Part shown: in pieces, positions 1-7,062 of the stretch | Position numbering within the stretch: position 1 is the first letter of the stretch | Layout: each line of letters opens with the position of its first letter | Assembly: GCF_042684505.1 (NCBI RefSeq) | Contig: NZ_JBHULT010000006.1 | Coordinates: 186,001-250,000, forward strand | Direction: 5' to 3' | From: Salinimicrobium flavum | Lineage (GTDB): Bacteria > Bacteroidota > Bacteroidia > Flavobacteriales > Flavobacteriaceae | Length of the DNA: 64,000 nt | The notes under the pieces: generated by a model | What the model saw: only the letters and a program-made list of their open reading frames with translations | The model's database searches: none | Told to the model about the DNA's origin: nothing | Translations under genes and position numbers: made by a program

Positions 1-652
1 TCAGCGCAATTGGCTGCGGATTGGCTTCGGAAAAATTACGGAAGTAATCCTCGTTCACATCAAGCTCTTCCCGCGAAAAAGCTTGTTTCCTTATCAATTC
101 CAGAAAACAACGTGTGGTCGCTTCCACATCGGCAGTGGCGTTATGCGCTTCTGCAAAGGGTTCATGGAAGAGGAATTCATGAAGCTCTGTTAGTGTGGGA
201 AGCTTGAACTTACCTCCTCGACCTCCGGGAATACAACAAAGTTGAGCGGTGGCCTCTGTACAGGTATCAAGTACGGGCAATTCATGCAGGGAAGTTCCCA
301 TTTCCAGACGGTGGAATTCAGCCCCCATTATGTTCAGGTCAAAACCTACATTCTGCCCTACCACAAATTTGGAGCGTGAGAGGGCGATATTGAATTTCTC
401 AAGAACTTCCCTTAAAGTTATCCCCTGCTCCTGCGCCAGCTCTGTAGAGATCCCGTGAATCTGCTCTGCATCATACGGAATATTAAAACCCTCGGGCTGC
501 ACCAGGTAATCCTGGTGTTCAACCACCCTACCCATTTCATCATGCAATTGCCAGGCGATCTGAATACAGCGCGGCCAGTTATCTGAATCGGTTAGGGGGG
601 CATCCCATCTCTTGGGAAGTCCGGTGGTTTCAGTATCGAAAATAAGGTACAT
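1..652 (-). CDS. dnaE: DNA polymerase III alpha subunit, N-terminal exonuclease part (partial)
   Basis: The visible 217 codons form a DEDDh-type 3'-5' exonuclease domain. Exo I is FDTETTGLP (Asp6, Glu8), Exo II lies in VGQNVGFD, and Exo III is HNATADVEAT. The start is ATG at 652 and the frame stays open to the left edge, so the protein continues outside the window. A free-standing epsilon subunit would usually end near this length. The opening MYLIFDTETTGLPKRWDAP is what I recall from flavobacterial DnaE, in which a proofreading-like domain precedes the PHP and polymerase domains. The exonuclease call is secure from motifs. The fusion to the polymerase is inferred because the rest is not visible. 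The gene stands alone on the minus strand behind a 200-base gap. Confidence 0.8.
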   Translation of the reverse strand, partial: MYLIFDTETTGLPKRWDAPLTDSDNWPRCIQIAWQLHDEMGRVVEHQDYLVQPEGFNIPYDAEQIHGISTELAQEQGITLREVLEKFNIALSRSKFVVGQNVGFDLNIMGAEFHRLEMGTSLHELPVLDTCTEATAQLCCIPGGRGGKFKLPTLTELHEFLFHEPFAEAHNATADVEATTRCFLELIRKQAFSREELDVNEDYFRNFSEANPQPIAL

Positions 653-792
653 AGATGCGGTATTTTTTTGAATTCCAGCAGGATAGTCGCTATAGAAAGA
701 GACTTCTCAGGCAACAATGAAGGGGTAAAAATAAGGATATTTTCATGCCTTCTCCTTATTATTTTTCACGATTTATTAACCTCCTGAAATTA

Positions 793-825
793 AAAAACTC
801 CCGGTCAAAATTTTACCGGGAGTTC
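793..825 (-). terminator. Intrinsic terminator after the DUF2383 gene
   Basis: A perfect 10-bp inverted repeat (AACTCCCGGT at 797-806, ACCGGGAGTT at 816-825) has a 9-base loop. On the minus strand it is followed by a T run (complement of 793-798). It lies 28 bases after the stop of the gene at 853-1311. Confidence 0.85.
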
Positions 826-852
826 ATTTATACCTGATCTTCAAAAAACCTT

Positions 853-1311
853 TCAGTCATAAATATCTTCCAGGTCTTTTACCTCTTTCAGGGTAGTTTC
901 AATGGCATTTCGCTGTTTGATAAGGAGATTGGAAGTAGATGGAGGGAAACCGTCATCCCTGATGATCTCATTGTATTCGGCCACGGCCGCTTTCTCACCT
1001 TTTATCACTTCTTCAAGGACAGCCTCCTCCCTGTCTGTATTGAGGGCTGACTTAAGGTCCATCCAGGCCCGGTGAATACCAGATTTCATGCTGCTGCCTT
1101 TTTCAGGCTCCTCTCCAAAGGTTCTTATTTCAGCTTTAAGCTCGTGTCCAAAATTGTAACGTTGCTGGGCCTTCTCCTTGAAAAAGCTTATTAAACGTTC
1201 ATTTTTTACAGCGTCAGCTGCAGTAAGAAATCCTTTTTCAGAATCGTAATTCTTTTCAAGCAGTTCATTTAGCTTTTCAGCCATTTCTTTTGTTGGTCTC
1301 ATTATTTCCAT
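853..1311 (-). CDS. PA2169/DUF2383 family ferritin-like four-helix-bundle protein
   Basis: A 152-residue soluble, strongly charged all-helical protein with no signal peptide. The spacing of helices, and segments such as KNYDSEKGFLTAADAV near residues 20-35 and VLEEVIKGEKAAVAEYNEII near 98-117, match the DUF2383 family. That family is a ferritin-like bundle often found in stress or envelope contexts, and its biochemical role is not established. The gene is a single transcription unit with its own terminator. A second ATG lies three codons in, so the exact start is uncertain by three residues. A possible TATCTTTA promoter box lies upstream. Family assignment is fairly secure. Any link to metal binding or stress is only family-level expectation. 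Confidence 0.75.
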   Translation of the reverse strand: MEIMRPTKEMAEKLNELLEKNYDSEKGFLTAADAVKNERLISFFKEKAQQRYNFGHELKAEIRTFGEEPEKGSSMKSGIHRAWMDLKSALNTDREEAVLEEVIKGEKAAVAEYNEIIRDDGFPPSTSNLLIKQRNAIETTLKEVKDLEDIYD

Positions 1312-1440
1312 TTTTATGTTCGCAATTTTTTTTTCGGATTCGATACAGCTTAAAGATAACAGACAAGCTTTAGAAAACCCTGCAGTTTAACAAGGTTTAG
1401 CACTCCTTAACTGCTTATTATAAGAGCTTTATATAACCAC

Positions 1441-1472
1441 TTCGGGAAAATTGATCTCAAAATTTCCCCGAA
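1441..1472. repeat. Inverted repeat between divergent genes
   Basis: TTCGGGAAAATT (1441-1452) and AATTTCCCCGAA (1461-1472) form a 12-bp stem with one mismatch and an 8-base loop. No T run follows on either strand, so it is not a terminator. It lies between the divergent DUF2383 gene and rpsP, about 55 bases before the rpsP promoter box, and could be a regulator site. The rest of 1312-1581 holds only the rpsP promoter region. Confidence 0.45.
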
Positions 1473-1527
1473 ATCCGGATGGAAGAAATTTTTCCGCAAC
1501 CACTTAATTTACAATAAAAAAATATAG

Positions 1528-1535
1528 TATCTTTG
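1528..1535 (+). promoter_or_regulatory. TAnnTTTG promoter box for rpsP-rimM
   Basis: TATCTTTG matches the Bacteroidota -7 consensus TAnnTTTG. Transcription would start near 1539, giving a leader of about 43 bases that contains a short GC-rich hairpin (CCGGGGTCGGGAACCCC, about 1551-1567). Confidence 0.65.
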
Positions 1536-1581
1536 CCCCCTCATTAATAACCGGGGTCGGGAACCCCACAAATTAATTTTT

Positions 1582-2172
1582 ATGCCTGTTAAAATCAGAT
1601 TACAAAGACACGGAAAAAAAGGAAAACCTTTTTTCTGGATCGTGGCTGCGGATGCACGCGCAAAGAGAGATGGTAGATTCCTTGAAAAATTAGGTATTTA
1701 CAATCCAACTACTAATCCTGCAACTATTGAGCTTAATGTTGACAATTCTGTAAAATGGTTACAGAATGGGGCACAGCCTACAGAAACTGCAAGAGCTATA
1801 CTTTCCTATAAAGGAGCCTTACTTAAGAATCACCTTGTTGGTGGTGTAAGAAAAGGTGCTTTGACTGAAGAACAAGCAGAGGAGAAATTCAATGCGTGGG
1901 TTGATGAAAAAGCAGGAAAAGTCGATGCTAAAAAAGAGGCTTTGACCAAAGAGCAGGAAGCTGAAAAAGCTAAAGCTCTTGAAGCTGAAAAAGAAGCTAA
2001 CGCAAAACGTGAAGCTGAAGCTGCTGCCGCTGCACAGCCTGAAGTTGAAGAAACAACTGAGGTTGAAGAAACAACCACTGAGGATGCTGAAGCTGCCGCT
2101 GAAAACGAATCAGAAGACGCTTCTGCAGAAGAAGCAAAGGATGACGAAAAACAAGATCAGGCAGGATCTTAA
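1582..2172 (+). CDS. rpsP: 30S ribosomal protein bS16
   Basis: The first 80-100 residues are a clear bS16: the MPVKIRLQRHGKKGKPFFWI opening, RDGRFLEKLGIYNP, and a conserved TETARAIL segment. It is an assembly protein of the 30S body. At 196 residues it is more than twice the usual bacterial length of about 80. The extra part, from about residue 100, is a Lys/Glu/Ala-rich tail that becomes strongly acidic (repeated EVEETTEVEET, then Glu/Asp/Ala). Low-complexity tails on bS16 are common in Bacteroidota, and no known fold is visible in this one. rimM follows after 18 bases, so the two are almost certainly co-transcribed, which fits a shared role in 30S maturation. Confidence 0.97.
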   Translation: MPVKIRLQRHGKKGKPFFWIVAADARAKRDGRFLEKLGIYNPTTNPATIELNVDNSVKWLQNGAQPTETARAILSYKGALLKNHLVGGVRKGALTEEQAEEKFNAWVDEKAGKVDAKKEALTKEQEAEKAKALEAEKEANAKREAEAAAAAQPEVEETTEVEETTTEDAEAAAENESEDASAEEAKDDEKQDQAGS

Positions 2173-2190
2173 TTTTCTTACTAACGGGCA

Positions 2191-2715
2191 ATGACAAAAG
2201 AAGAGTGTTTCTATCTTGGCAGGATCGTTAGTAAATTCAGTTTTAAGGGAGAGGTGTTGATCAAACTCGACACCGATGAACCCGAAACTTATTTGGAAAT
2301 GGAATCAGTTTTTGTCGAATACGACAATAATCTGGTTCCATTTTTTATTGAAAGAAGTTCCCTGCAGAAAAGTAACCTGCTGCGGGTTAAATTTGAGGAG
2401 GTAGATTCTGAAGAAGACGCAGAAGATCTCATGAAATGTGATGTATACCTCCCGCTTACCATGCTGCCCGAACTAGACGATGACCAGTTCTATTTCCATG
2501 AAATTATAGGTTTCACGGTTGAAGACGAACTCTACGGAACCGTGGGTACTCTTACCGGTGTTAACGACACCACCACCCAGGCCCTCTTCGAGATCGAAAA
2601 GAACGGCAAACAGGTCCTTATTCCCATGAACGACCAGTTCCTTGTAAAGGTGGACAAGAAAAATAAAACCATTCACGTAAAGACCCCGGAAGGGCTTATC
2701 GATTTATATCTATAA
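2191..2715 (+). CDS. rimM: Ribosome maturation factor RimM
   Basis: A 174-residue protein of normal length for the family. The N-terminal beta-barrel begins with FYLGRIVSKFSFKGEVLIKL (residues 7-26). The C-terminal PRC-barrel half contains FYFHEIIGFTVEDELYGTVG and ends with the typical TPEGLIDLYL. RimM binds uS19 and helps mature the 3' domain of 16S rRNA in the cytoplasm. It lies directly after rpsP, the normal bacterial arrangement. In other bacteria trmD and rplS usually follow, whereas here a repeat-flanked four-helix-bundle gene separates rimM from a tRNA methyltransferase gene. Confidence 0.96.
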   Translation: MTKEECFYLGRIVSKFSFKGEVLIKLDTDEPETYLEMESVFVEYDNNLVPFFIERSSLQKSNLLRVKFEEVDSEEDAEDLMKCDVYLPLTMLPELDDDQFYFHEIIGFTVEDELYGTVGTLTGVNDTTTQALFEIEKNGKQVLIPMNDQFLVKVDKKNKTIHVKTPEGLIDLYL

Positions 2716-2730
2716 ATCGAAGCACCAACT

Positions 2731-2775
2731 CACAAATTCCAAATCCCAAAGGAACCTAAAATTCCAAATCCCAAA
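2731..2775. repeat. CCAAATTCC-type repeat array, left flank of the four-helix-bundle gene
   Basis: Contains AAGCACCAACTCACAAATTCC followed by two copies of ATTCCAAATCCCAAA. The reverse complement of the same vocabulary (GGAATTTGG, GGTGCTTG, AATTTGGAATT) occurs at 3297-3326 on the other side of the gene, so the two arrays face each other as inverted repeats. Together they look like the ends of a small element. Confidence 0.6.
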
Positions 2776-2890
2776 AATAACGGCCTTGCGAAAATGGTAA
2801 AACTAATTTCCAGGTACCAAGAGATCCTATTCAAAATTTAGAAGCAGGTATAGGTTTGGAATGTTTATCTTTATTTATAAAGGTTACGGA

Positions 2891-3232
2891 ATGAAGCCAT
2901 ACGATTTGGAGGAAAGGACATTTGAATTTGCAAGAGATTGCAGATTATTAATTTCTAAACTCCCTAAATCTATTGCGAATAATGAAGATGGTAAGCAACT
3001 AGTTAGGTCATCGGGATCTGTTGGCGCGAATTATATTGAAGCGAATGAAAAACTCGGAGAGAAAGATTTTACATTTCGGCTGAAGATAGCCCGAAAAGAA
3101 GCAAAAGAATCTGCTTACTGGTTAAAGCTCTTGAAATCCACAAATTCCGACATGAATAAAGAAATAGAGGATAACCTACAGGAAGCCCAGGAACTTCGAA
3201 GAATCTTATCTGCAATAATCAATAAAATTTAA
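2891..3232 (+). CDS. Four-helix bundle protein (S23 / 23S rRNA-intervening-sequence family)
   Basis: A 113-residue all-helical protein if started at ATG 2891 (an upstream in-frame start at 2861 adds 10 unlikely residues). Segments RTFEFARDCRLLISKLPKS (8-26), QLVRSSGSVGANYIEANE (about 42-59), FRLKIARKEAKESAYWLKLL and the closing helix QEAQELRRILSAIINKI match the family once found in intervening sequences of 23S rRNA genes. It is related to the Avd proteins of diversity-generating retroelements. The molecular function is unknown. No reverse transcriptase or rRNA gene is nearby. It sits between two housekeeping genes and is flanked by inverted repeat arrays, which suggests it arrived as a small mobile unit. 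Confidence 0.85.
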   Translation: MKPYDLEERTFEFARDCRLLISKLPKSIANNEDGKQLVRSSGSVGANYIEANEKLGEKDFTFRLKIARKEAKESAYWLKLLKSTNSDMNKEIEDNLQEAQELRRILSAIINKI

Positions 3233-3262
3233 TCCTCTCTATTGAATTTCCTTTTGTAAGAT

Positions 3263-3270
3263 TACTTTTG
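3263..3270 (+). promoter_or_regulatory. TAnnTTTG promoter box for the trmN6-like gene
   Basis: TACTTTTG between the four-helix-bundle gene and the methyltransferase gene. Start of transcription would be near 3274. The leader then contains the right-hand repeat array. Confidence 0.5.
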
Positions 3271-3293
3271 CCTTCATACCTCTTACCTTAAAC

Positions 3294-3327
3294 ATCTTTG
3301 GAATTTGGTGCTTGTAATTTGGAATTA
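3294..3327. repeat. GGAATTTGG-type repeat array, right flank of the four-helix-bundle gene
   Basis: ATCTTTGGAATTTGGTGCTTG and then TAATTTGGAATTA form the inverted counterpart of the array at 2731-2775. The repeat reaches to the ATG of the next gene and creates a false TTG-initiated N-terminal extension of 10 codons. Confidence 0.6.
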
Positions 3328-4047
3328 ATGAATAAGCCTTTCGTATTTAAAAACTTTACAATTCACCAGGACCGAACTGCCATGAAAGTAGGCACAGACG
3401 GAGTGCTGCTGGGGGCATGGACTTCGATTGAACACCGGCCCTTTTCCATTCTCGATATTGGCACCGGTACAGGGTTGATAGCATTAATGATGGCACAGCG
3501 CAGTGCTGCGGAATTGATCGATGCTCTGGAGATCGATGAAGATGCCTATGAGCAGGCCGTAGAGAATTTCGAAAACAGCGACTGGGGAGACAGGCTGTTC
3601 TGCTACCATGCGGGTTTTGATGAATTTGTGGAAGAAATGCAGGATGAGGAAAAATATGAGCTTATAGTTTCCAACCCTCCATTCTATTCTGCCGATTATT
3701 CTTCGGGAGATGTGAAGCGGGACCAGGCGCGATTCGCGCAGGCTCTTCCGTTTGAAGAACTTTTAGAAGGGGTTTCCCTTCTGCTTTCAGAAAATGGAAA
3801 ATTCAGTGCTATTATTCCGGCTTCCGAAGAGGAGCAATTCCTTAAAATTGCCAAACAGTTCAATCTTTACCCACAGCGCATCACCAGGGTAAAAGGAACT
3901 CCCGAATCTTTAGTAAAAAGAAGTCTGCTGGAAATGTCATTTTCAAATATTTCTCCCGCAGTAGATGAGCTCATAATTGAAACTGCACGGCATCAATACA
4001 CGGCCGAATATATTGAGCTGGTGAAGGATTTCTATTTGAAGATGTAA
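3328..4047 (+). CDS. trmN6: tRNA1(Val) (adenine(37)-N6)-methyltransferase-like protein
   Basis: A 239-residue SAM-dependent methyltransferase. Motif I is LDIGTGTGLIALMMAQ (43-58), and the amino-methyltransferase motif NPPF is at 116-119. The N-terminal FKNFTIHQDRTAMKVGTDGVLLGAW is typical of the YfiC/TrmN6 group, which methylates A37 of tRNA1(Val). The start at ATG 3328 is chosen because the upstream TTG extension is encoded by the repeat array. Together with rpsP and rimM it forms a translation-related neighbourhood. The exact tRNA substrate in this phylum is taken from the family, not shown here. Confidence 0.85.
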   Translation: MNKPFVFKNFTIHQDRTAMKVGTDGVLLGAWTSIEHRPFSILDIGTGTGLIALMMAQRSAAELIDALEIDEDAYEQAVENFENSDWGDRLFCYHAGFDEFVEEMQDEEKYELIVSNPPFYSADYSSGDVKRDQARFAQALPFEELLEGVSLLLSENGKFSAIIPASEEEQFLKIAKQFNLYPQRITRVKGTPESLVKRSLLEMSFSNISPAVDELIIETARHQYTAEYIELVKDFYLKM

Positions 4048-4059
4048 TATCTAAAAACT

Positions 4060-4136
4060 AAGCCTTTCAGGGTTTGGAACCCTTAAAGGCTTATAAGATT
4101 CGCAGACCTAACAGGTTTTGGAAACCTGGCAGATCT
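4060..4136. repeat. Two adjacent REP-like palindromes
   Basis: Palindrome 1: AAGCCTTTCAGGGTT (4060-4074) with AACCCTTAAAGGCTT (4078-4092), one mismatch. Palindrome 2: CAGACCTAACAGGTTT (4103-4118) with AAACCTGGCAGATCT (4122-4136), perfect over the inner 7 bp and imperfect outside. Both have TTGG-like centres. They follow the trmN6 stop directly, so the first may also act in transcript termination. The remaining bases to 4353 hold no gene I can support. Confidence 0.65.
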
Positions 4137-4353
4137 ATTTATCCGCTCCTCATGAGAAAAACTGACTTTTAGTTTAACACACTTTGTAAAAATTGTCCTG
4201 ATTCTTGGTTCTTGAAGCGAAGTGATTTTTAATCTTTTGTGACCAAACACAATCTTTTACTTCACCCCTAGTTAAATTGAATGATTTTCCCACTTGCCCC
4301 TAATTTCTGTTTGCTTAAATTTACTCTCCAGACAAATAGAAAATTACCAAACA

Positions 4354-5529
4354 ATGAAAGATCAATTTCAAGCTCCCGATTACTATAATCTCGATGAATT
4401 ACTTAGCGACGAACACAAAATGGTTCGTGATGCGGCCCGGGAATGGGTAAAAAGGGATGTCTCTCCAATAATCGAAGAAGCGGCTCAAAAAGCTGAATTT
4501 CCCAAACAATTAATAGACGGCCTTGCCGGAATAGGGGCGTTCGGTCCTTATATTCCGGAGGAATACGGCGGCGCAGGTCTTGACCAGATCTCCTACGGAC
4601 TCATCATGCAGGAGATTGAACGTGGAGACAGTGGGGTTCGCTCCACTGCTTCTGTACAATCGTCTCTGGTGATGTACCCCATCTTCAAATACGGGACAGA
4701 AGAACAAAGGAAAAAATACCTTCCGAAGCTGGCCAGTGGCGAAATGATGGGCTGCTTCGGACTAACGGAACCTGATCATGGTTCGAACCCCGCCGGAATG
4801 ACCACCAGTTTCAAGGATAAAGGTGATCATTACCTTCTCAACGGTGCAAAAATGTGGATCTCTAATGCCCCTTTTGCCGACATTGCCATAGTATGGGCTA
4901 AAAATGAAGAAGGAAGGATCCACGGACTCATAGTAGAAAGAGGAATGGAGGGTTTCACCACTCCCGAAACACATAATAAATGGTCACTGCGTGCCAGCGC
5001 GACCGGAGAGTTAATTTTTGACAATGTAAAAGTTCCGAAGGAAAACCTGATGCCCGAAAAAAGCGGATTAGGAGCGCCACTTGGCTGCCTCGACTCGGCC
5101 CGCTACGGGATCGCCTGGGGGGCAATTGGCGCAGCTATGGATTGTTATGATACTGCCTTGCGATATGCTAAAGAACGTACACAATTCGGAAAACCCATAG
5201 GTAGTTTCCAGCTGCAGCAAAAGAAGCTGGCAGAAATGATCACTGAGATCACCAAAGCCCAGCTTTTAGCCTGGAGACTGGGAGTAATGCGAAATGATGG
5301 AACGGCGACCTCTGCCCAGATCTCAATGGCCAAAAGGAACAACGTGGATATGGCGATCAAGATCGCCAGGGAAGCCAGGCAAATCTTAGGGGGAATGGGA
5401 ATTACCGGCGAATATAGCATCATGCGACACATGATGAACCTGGAGAGTGTGATCACTTATGAGGGAACTCACGACATCCACCTTTTGATCACAGGAATGG
5501 ATATTACCGGCCTACCGGCTTTTCAATAG
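4354..5529 (+). CDS. gcdH: Acyl-CoA dehydrogenase, glutaryl-CoA dehydrogenase type
   Basis: A 391-residue FAD enzyme from ATG 4354 (an upstream in-frame ATG at 4294 would add 20 residues unlike the family). It tracks glutaryl-CoA dehydrogenase through its length: EIERGDSGVRSTASVQSSLV near residues 86-105, the flavin-binding GCFGLTEPDHGSNP, KWSLRASATGE, ARYGIAWGAIGAAM, and the catalytic-base region YEGTHDIH with Glu at about 370. The family oxidatively decarboxylates glutaryl-CoA to crotonyl-CoA in lysine and tryptophan breakdown. The phosphoesterase gene follows after 22 bases. A saccharopine dehydrogenase gene 20 kb away belongs to the same catabolic route, which supports the substrate call. 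Confidence 0.88.
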   Translation: MKDQFQAPDYYNLDELLSDEHKMVRDAAREWVKRDVSPIIEEAAQKAEFPKQLIDGLAGIGAFGPYIPEEYGGAGLDQISYGLIMQEIERGDSGVRSTASVQSSLVMYPIFKYGTEEQRKKYLPKLASGEMMGCFGLTEPDHGSNPAGMTTSFKDKGDHYLLNGAKMWISNAPFADIAIVWAKNEEGRIHGLIVERGMEGFTTPETHNKWSLRASATGELIFDNVKVPKENLMPEKSGLGAPLGCLDSARYGIAWGAIGAAMDCYDTALRYAKERTQFGKPIGSFQLQQKKLAEMITEITKAQLLAWRLGVMRNDGTATSAQISMAKRNNVDMAIKIAREARQILGGMGITGEYSIMRHMMNLESVITYEGTHDIHLLITGMDITGLPAFQ

Positions 5530-5551
5530 AAAATAACGAAAGGTATAAAGA

Positions 5552-6457
5552 ATGTCCTCCGGAAGCAGACTTAATCAGGTATACGAAAAAGCATTCCGGA
5601 TCCCGTTTGATGATGAATCAAAGTTCATCATCTTTAGCGATTGTCACCGCGGCAACAACAGTTTTGCCGATGACTTTGCGAACAACCGCAACAGCTATTT
5701 TCATGCTCTTGCGCATTATTACAGAAATGGTTTCACCTACTGCGAACTGGGAGACGGGGATGAGCTGTGGGAAAACCTTACGTTTGAATCCATATTTGAA
5801 GCCCATAAGGATGTTTTCAAATTAATGCGGCTGTTCTTTACCGAAGGGAGGCTTTTTCGCATCGTGGGAAACCACGATATGGCCTACAGCGATCAGGATT
5901 ATGTAGCTAAGCATCTTTATAAGTATTATGATACCGGGACAGAAAAGGAACTCCCACTCTTTCCCGGCATCACCTTTCCTGAAGCTCTTGTACTTGAACA
6001 TCAAAAAACGGGTCAGGAGATCTTCATGGTCCACGGGCACCAGGTTGACTGGCTACATTATTACATGTGGAAAATTGATCGGTTCCTGGTCAGGGTGCTC
6101 TGGAGACAGTTACAGATCTTTGGTATTGGCGATCCCACAAGTCCGGCAAAGAACAATCTTGAACTGAATAAAATAGAACGAAGAACGAAGAAGTGGATCG
6201 TTGAAAACAACGATCAGTTCACAATTACGGGCCATACTCACAGACCGCGTTTTCCCAGACCGGGGGAGATCCCATACTTCAATGACGGTAGTTGTGTTCA
6301 TCCACGTTCCATCACGGGACTTGAAATTGAGAATGGAGCTATCACTCTTGTGAAATGGCAAATAGCCACCACCGAAGAAGGTTTCCTGAAAGTTATAAGG
6401 ATAATACTGGAGGGGCCGCAGAAACTAAGTGCTTACCAGAAGGCGAAGACTACATAA
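5552..6457 (+). CDS. Calcineurin-like metallophosphoesterase
   Basis: A 301-residue cytoplasmic protein with all five blocks of the calcineurin-like fold: FSDCHRG (Asp30, His32), LGDGDELW, the GNHD block in RIVGNHDMAY, HGHQVDW, and GHTHRPRFP near the C-terminus. These ligate two metal ions, usually Mn or Fe/Zn, in phosphomonoester or phosphodiester hydrolysis. The substrate cannot be read from the sequence. No signal peptide or membrane segment is present. It is probably in one transcript with the dehydrogenase upstream, and a good terminator follows. Confidence 0.85.
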   Translation: MSSGSRLNQVYEKAFRIPFDDESKFIIFSDCHRGNNSFADDFANNRNSYFHALAHYYRNGFTYCELGDGDELWENLTFESIFEAHKDVFKLMRLFFTEGRLFRIVGNHDMAYSDQDYVAKHLYKYYDTGTEKELPLFPGITFPEALVLEHQKTGQEIFMVHGHQVDWLHYYMWKIDRFLVRVLWRQLQIFGIGDPTSPAKNNLELNKIERRTKKWIVENNDQFTITGHTHRPRFPRPGEIPYFNDGSCVHPRSITGLEIENGAITLVKWQIATTEEGFLKVIRIILEGPQKLSAYQKAKTT

Positions 6458-6466
6458 GATCAAAAC

Positions 6467-6497
6467 AAGGGCAACGTTTACATCGCTTGCCCTTTTT
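6467..6497 (+). terminator. Intrinsic terminator after the phosphoesterase gene
   Basis: AAGGGCAA (6467-6474) pairs with TTGCCCTT (6487-6494), followed by TTTTT to 6497. I see nothing coding in 6498-6662. Confidence 0.8.
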
Positions 6498-6662
6498 ATA
6501 TTTCTCACAGCATTCTGTCTTTAACTCCACGGGCTTTTTGGGGATCACCCCATCCATTTGGAGATAATCCTTTGACTTATTGGAATAAAATACAATGACA
6601 GAAAATAACATAGCTTAAAACTTACACCATCTTTACAAAAACTGCTCCCATCTGCTCTCCCA

Positions 6663-7001
6663 TCAATCTTCATTAAAGGGTGCAATCTTCACCTCCAGGC
6701 CTTCCATTTCCTTTTCAATATGGATCTGGCAACTTAGGCGGCTATTCTCTTCCACGAAAAAAGCCTGGTCAAGCATATCTTCTTCCTCATAGCTCTTCTC
6801 GGGCATGAGATGTCCTTTATTCTGAATATAGCACTGGCAGGAGGCGCACATAGCCATCCCCCCACATATCCCTATGGTACCTTCAGGAGCAAGTTCATGC
6901 AGCCTGATGACCTCCATAAGGTTCATGTTCATATCTGTTGGCGCTTCTACCACGTGTGCATGGCCTTCACGGTCAATTATGGTGATCTTGATATCTGACA
7001 T
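6663..7001 (-). CDS. 2Fe-2S ferredoxin, adrenodoxin type
   Basis: A 112-residue soluble protein. Cluster ligands are Cys46, Cys52 and Cys55 in CGGMAMCASC, with Cys91 in SRLSCQIHI, the C-x5-C-x2-C-x35-C pattern of adrenodoxin-type ferredoxins. An extra Cys57 is present. It is an electron carrier in the cytoplasm. The neighbouring flavoprotein reductase at 7063-8124 is its obvious partner, and the NifU-like and Mrp genes upstream fit cluster supply. A terminator-like hairpin lies just before its start, so it may be expressed separately from the upstream genes. Confidence 0.93.
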   Translation of the reverse strand: MSDIKITIIDREGHAHVVEAPTDMNMNLMEVIRLHELAPEGTIGICGGMAMCASCQCYIQNKGHLMPEKSYEEEDMLDQAFFVEENSRLSCQIHIEKEMEGLEVKIAPFNED

Positions 7002-7010
7002 GGGTATAAT

Positions 7011-7053
7011 AAAAAGACCTCACAGCCCCGATAACTACCGCGGTTGTGAGGTC
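7011..7053 (-). terminator. Strong hairpin with T run between the reductase and ferredoxin genes
   Basis: GACCTCACAGCC (7016-7027) pairs with GGTTGTGAGGTC (7042-7053), one wobble, and on the minus strand TTTTT follows. The T run ends 10 bases before the ferredoxin start codon. Confidence 0.75.
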
Positions 7054-7062
7054 CCATCCTTT

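Noticed and set aside
1830..2197. Long minus- and plus-strand frames inside rpsP
   Set aside because: They are produced by the repetitive Lys/Glu/Ala codons of the bS16 tail and match nothing.
2861..2890. Longer start for the four-helix-bundle gene, adding MFIFIYKGYG
   Set aside because: The extra residues are unlike the family, and ATG 2891 gives the normal MKPYDLEE-type opening.
3298..3327. TTG start for the trmN6-like gene
   Set aside because: The added ten codons are the repeat array itself; ATG 3328 gives the family opening.
2731..3327. A diversity-generating retroelement
   Set aside because: The bundle family is related to Avd, but I see no reverse transcriptase and no template or variable repeat pair in the window.
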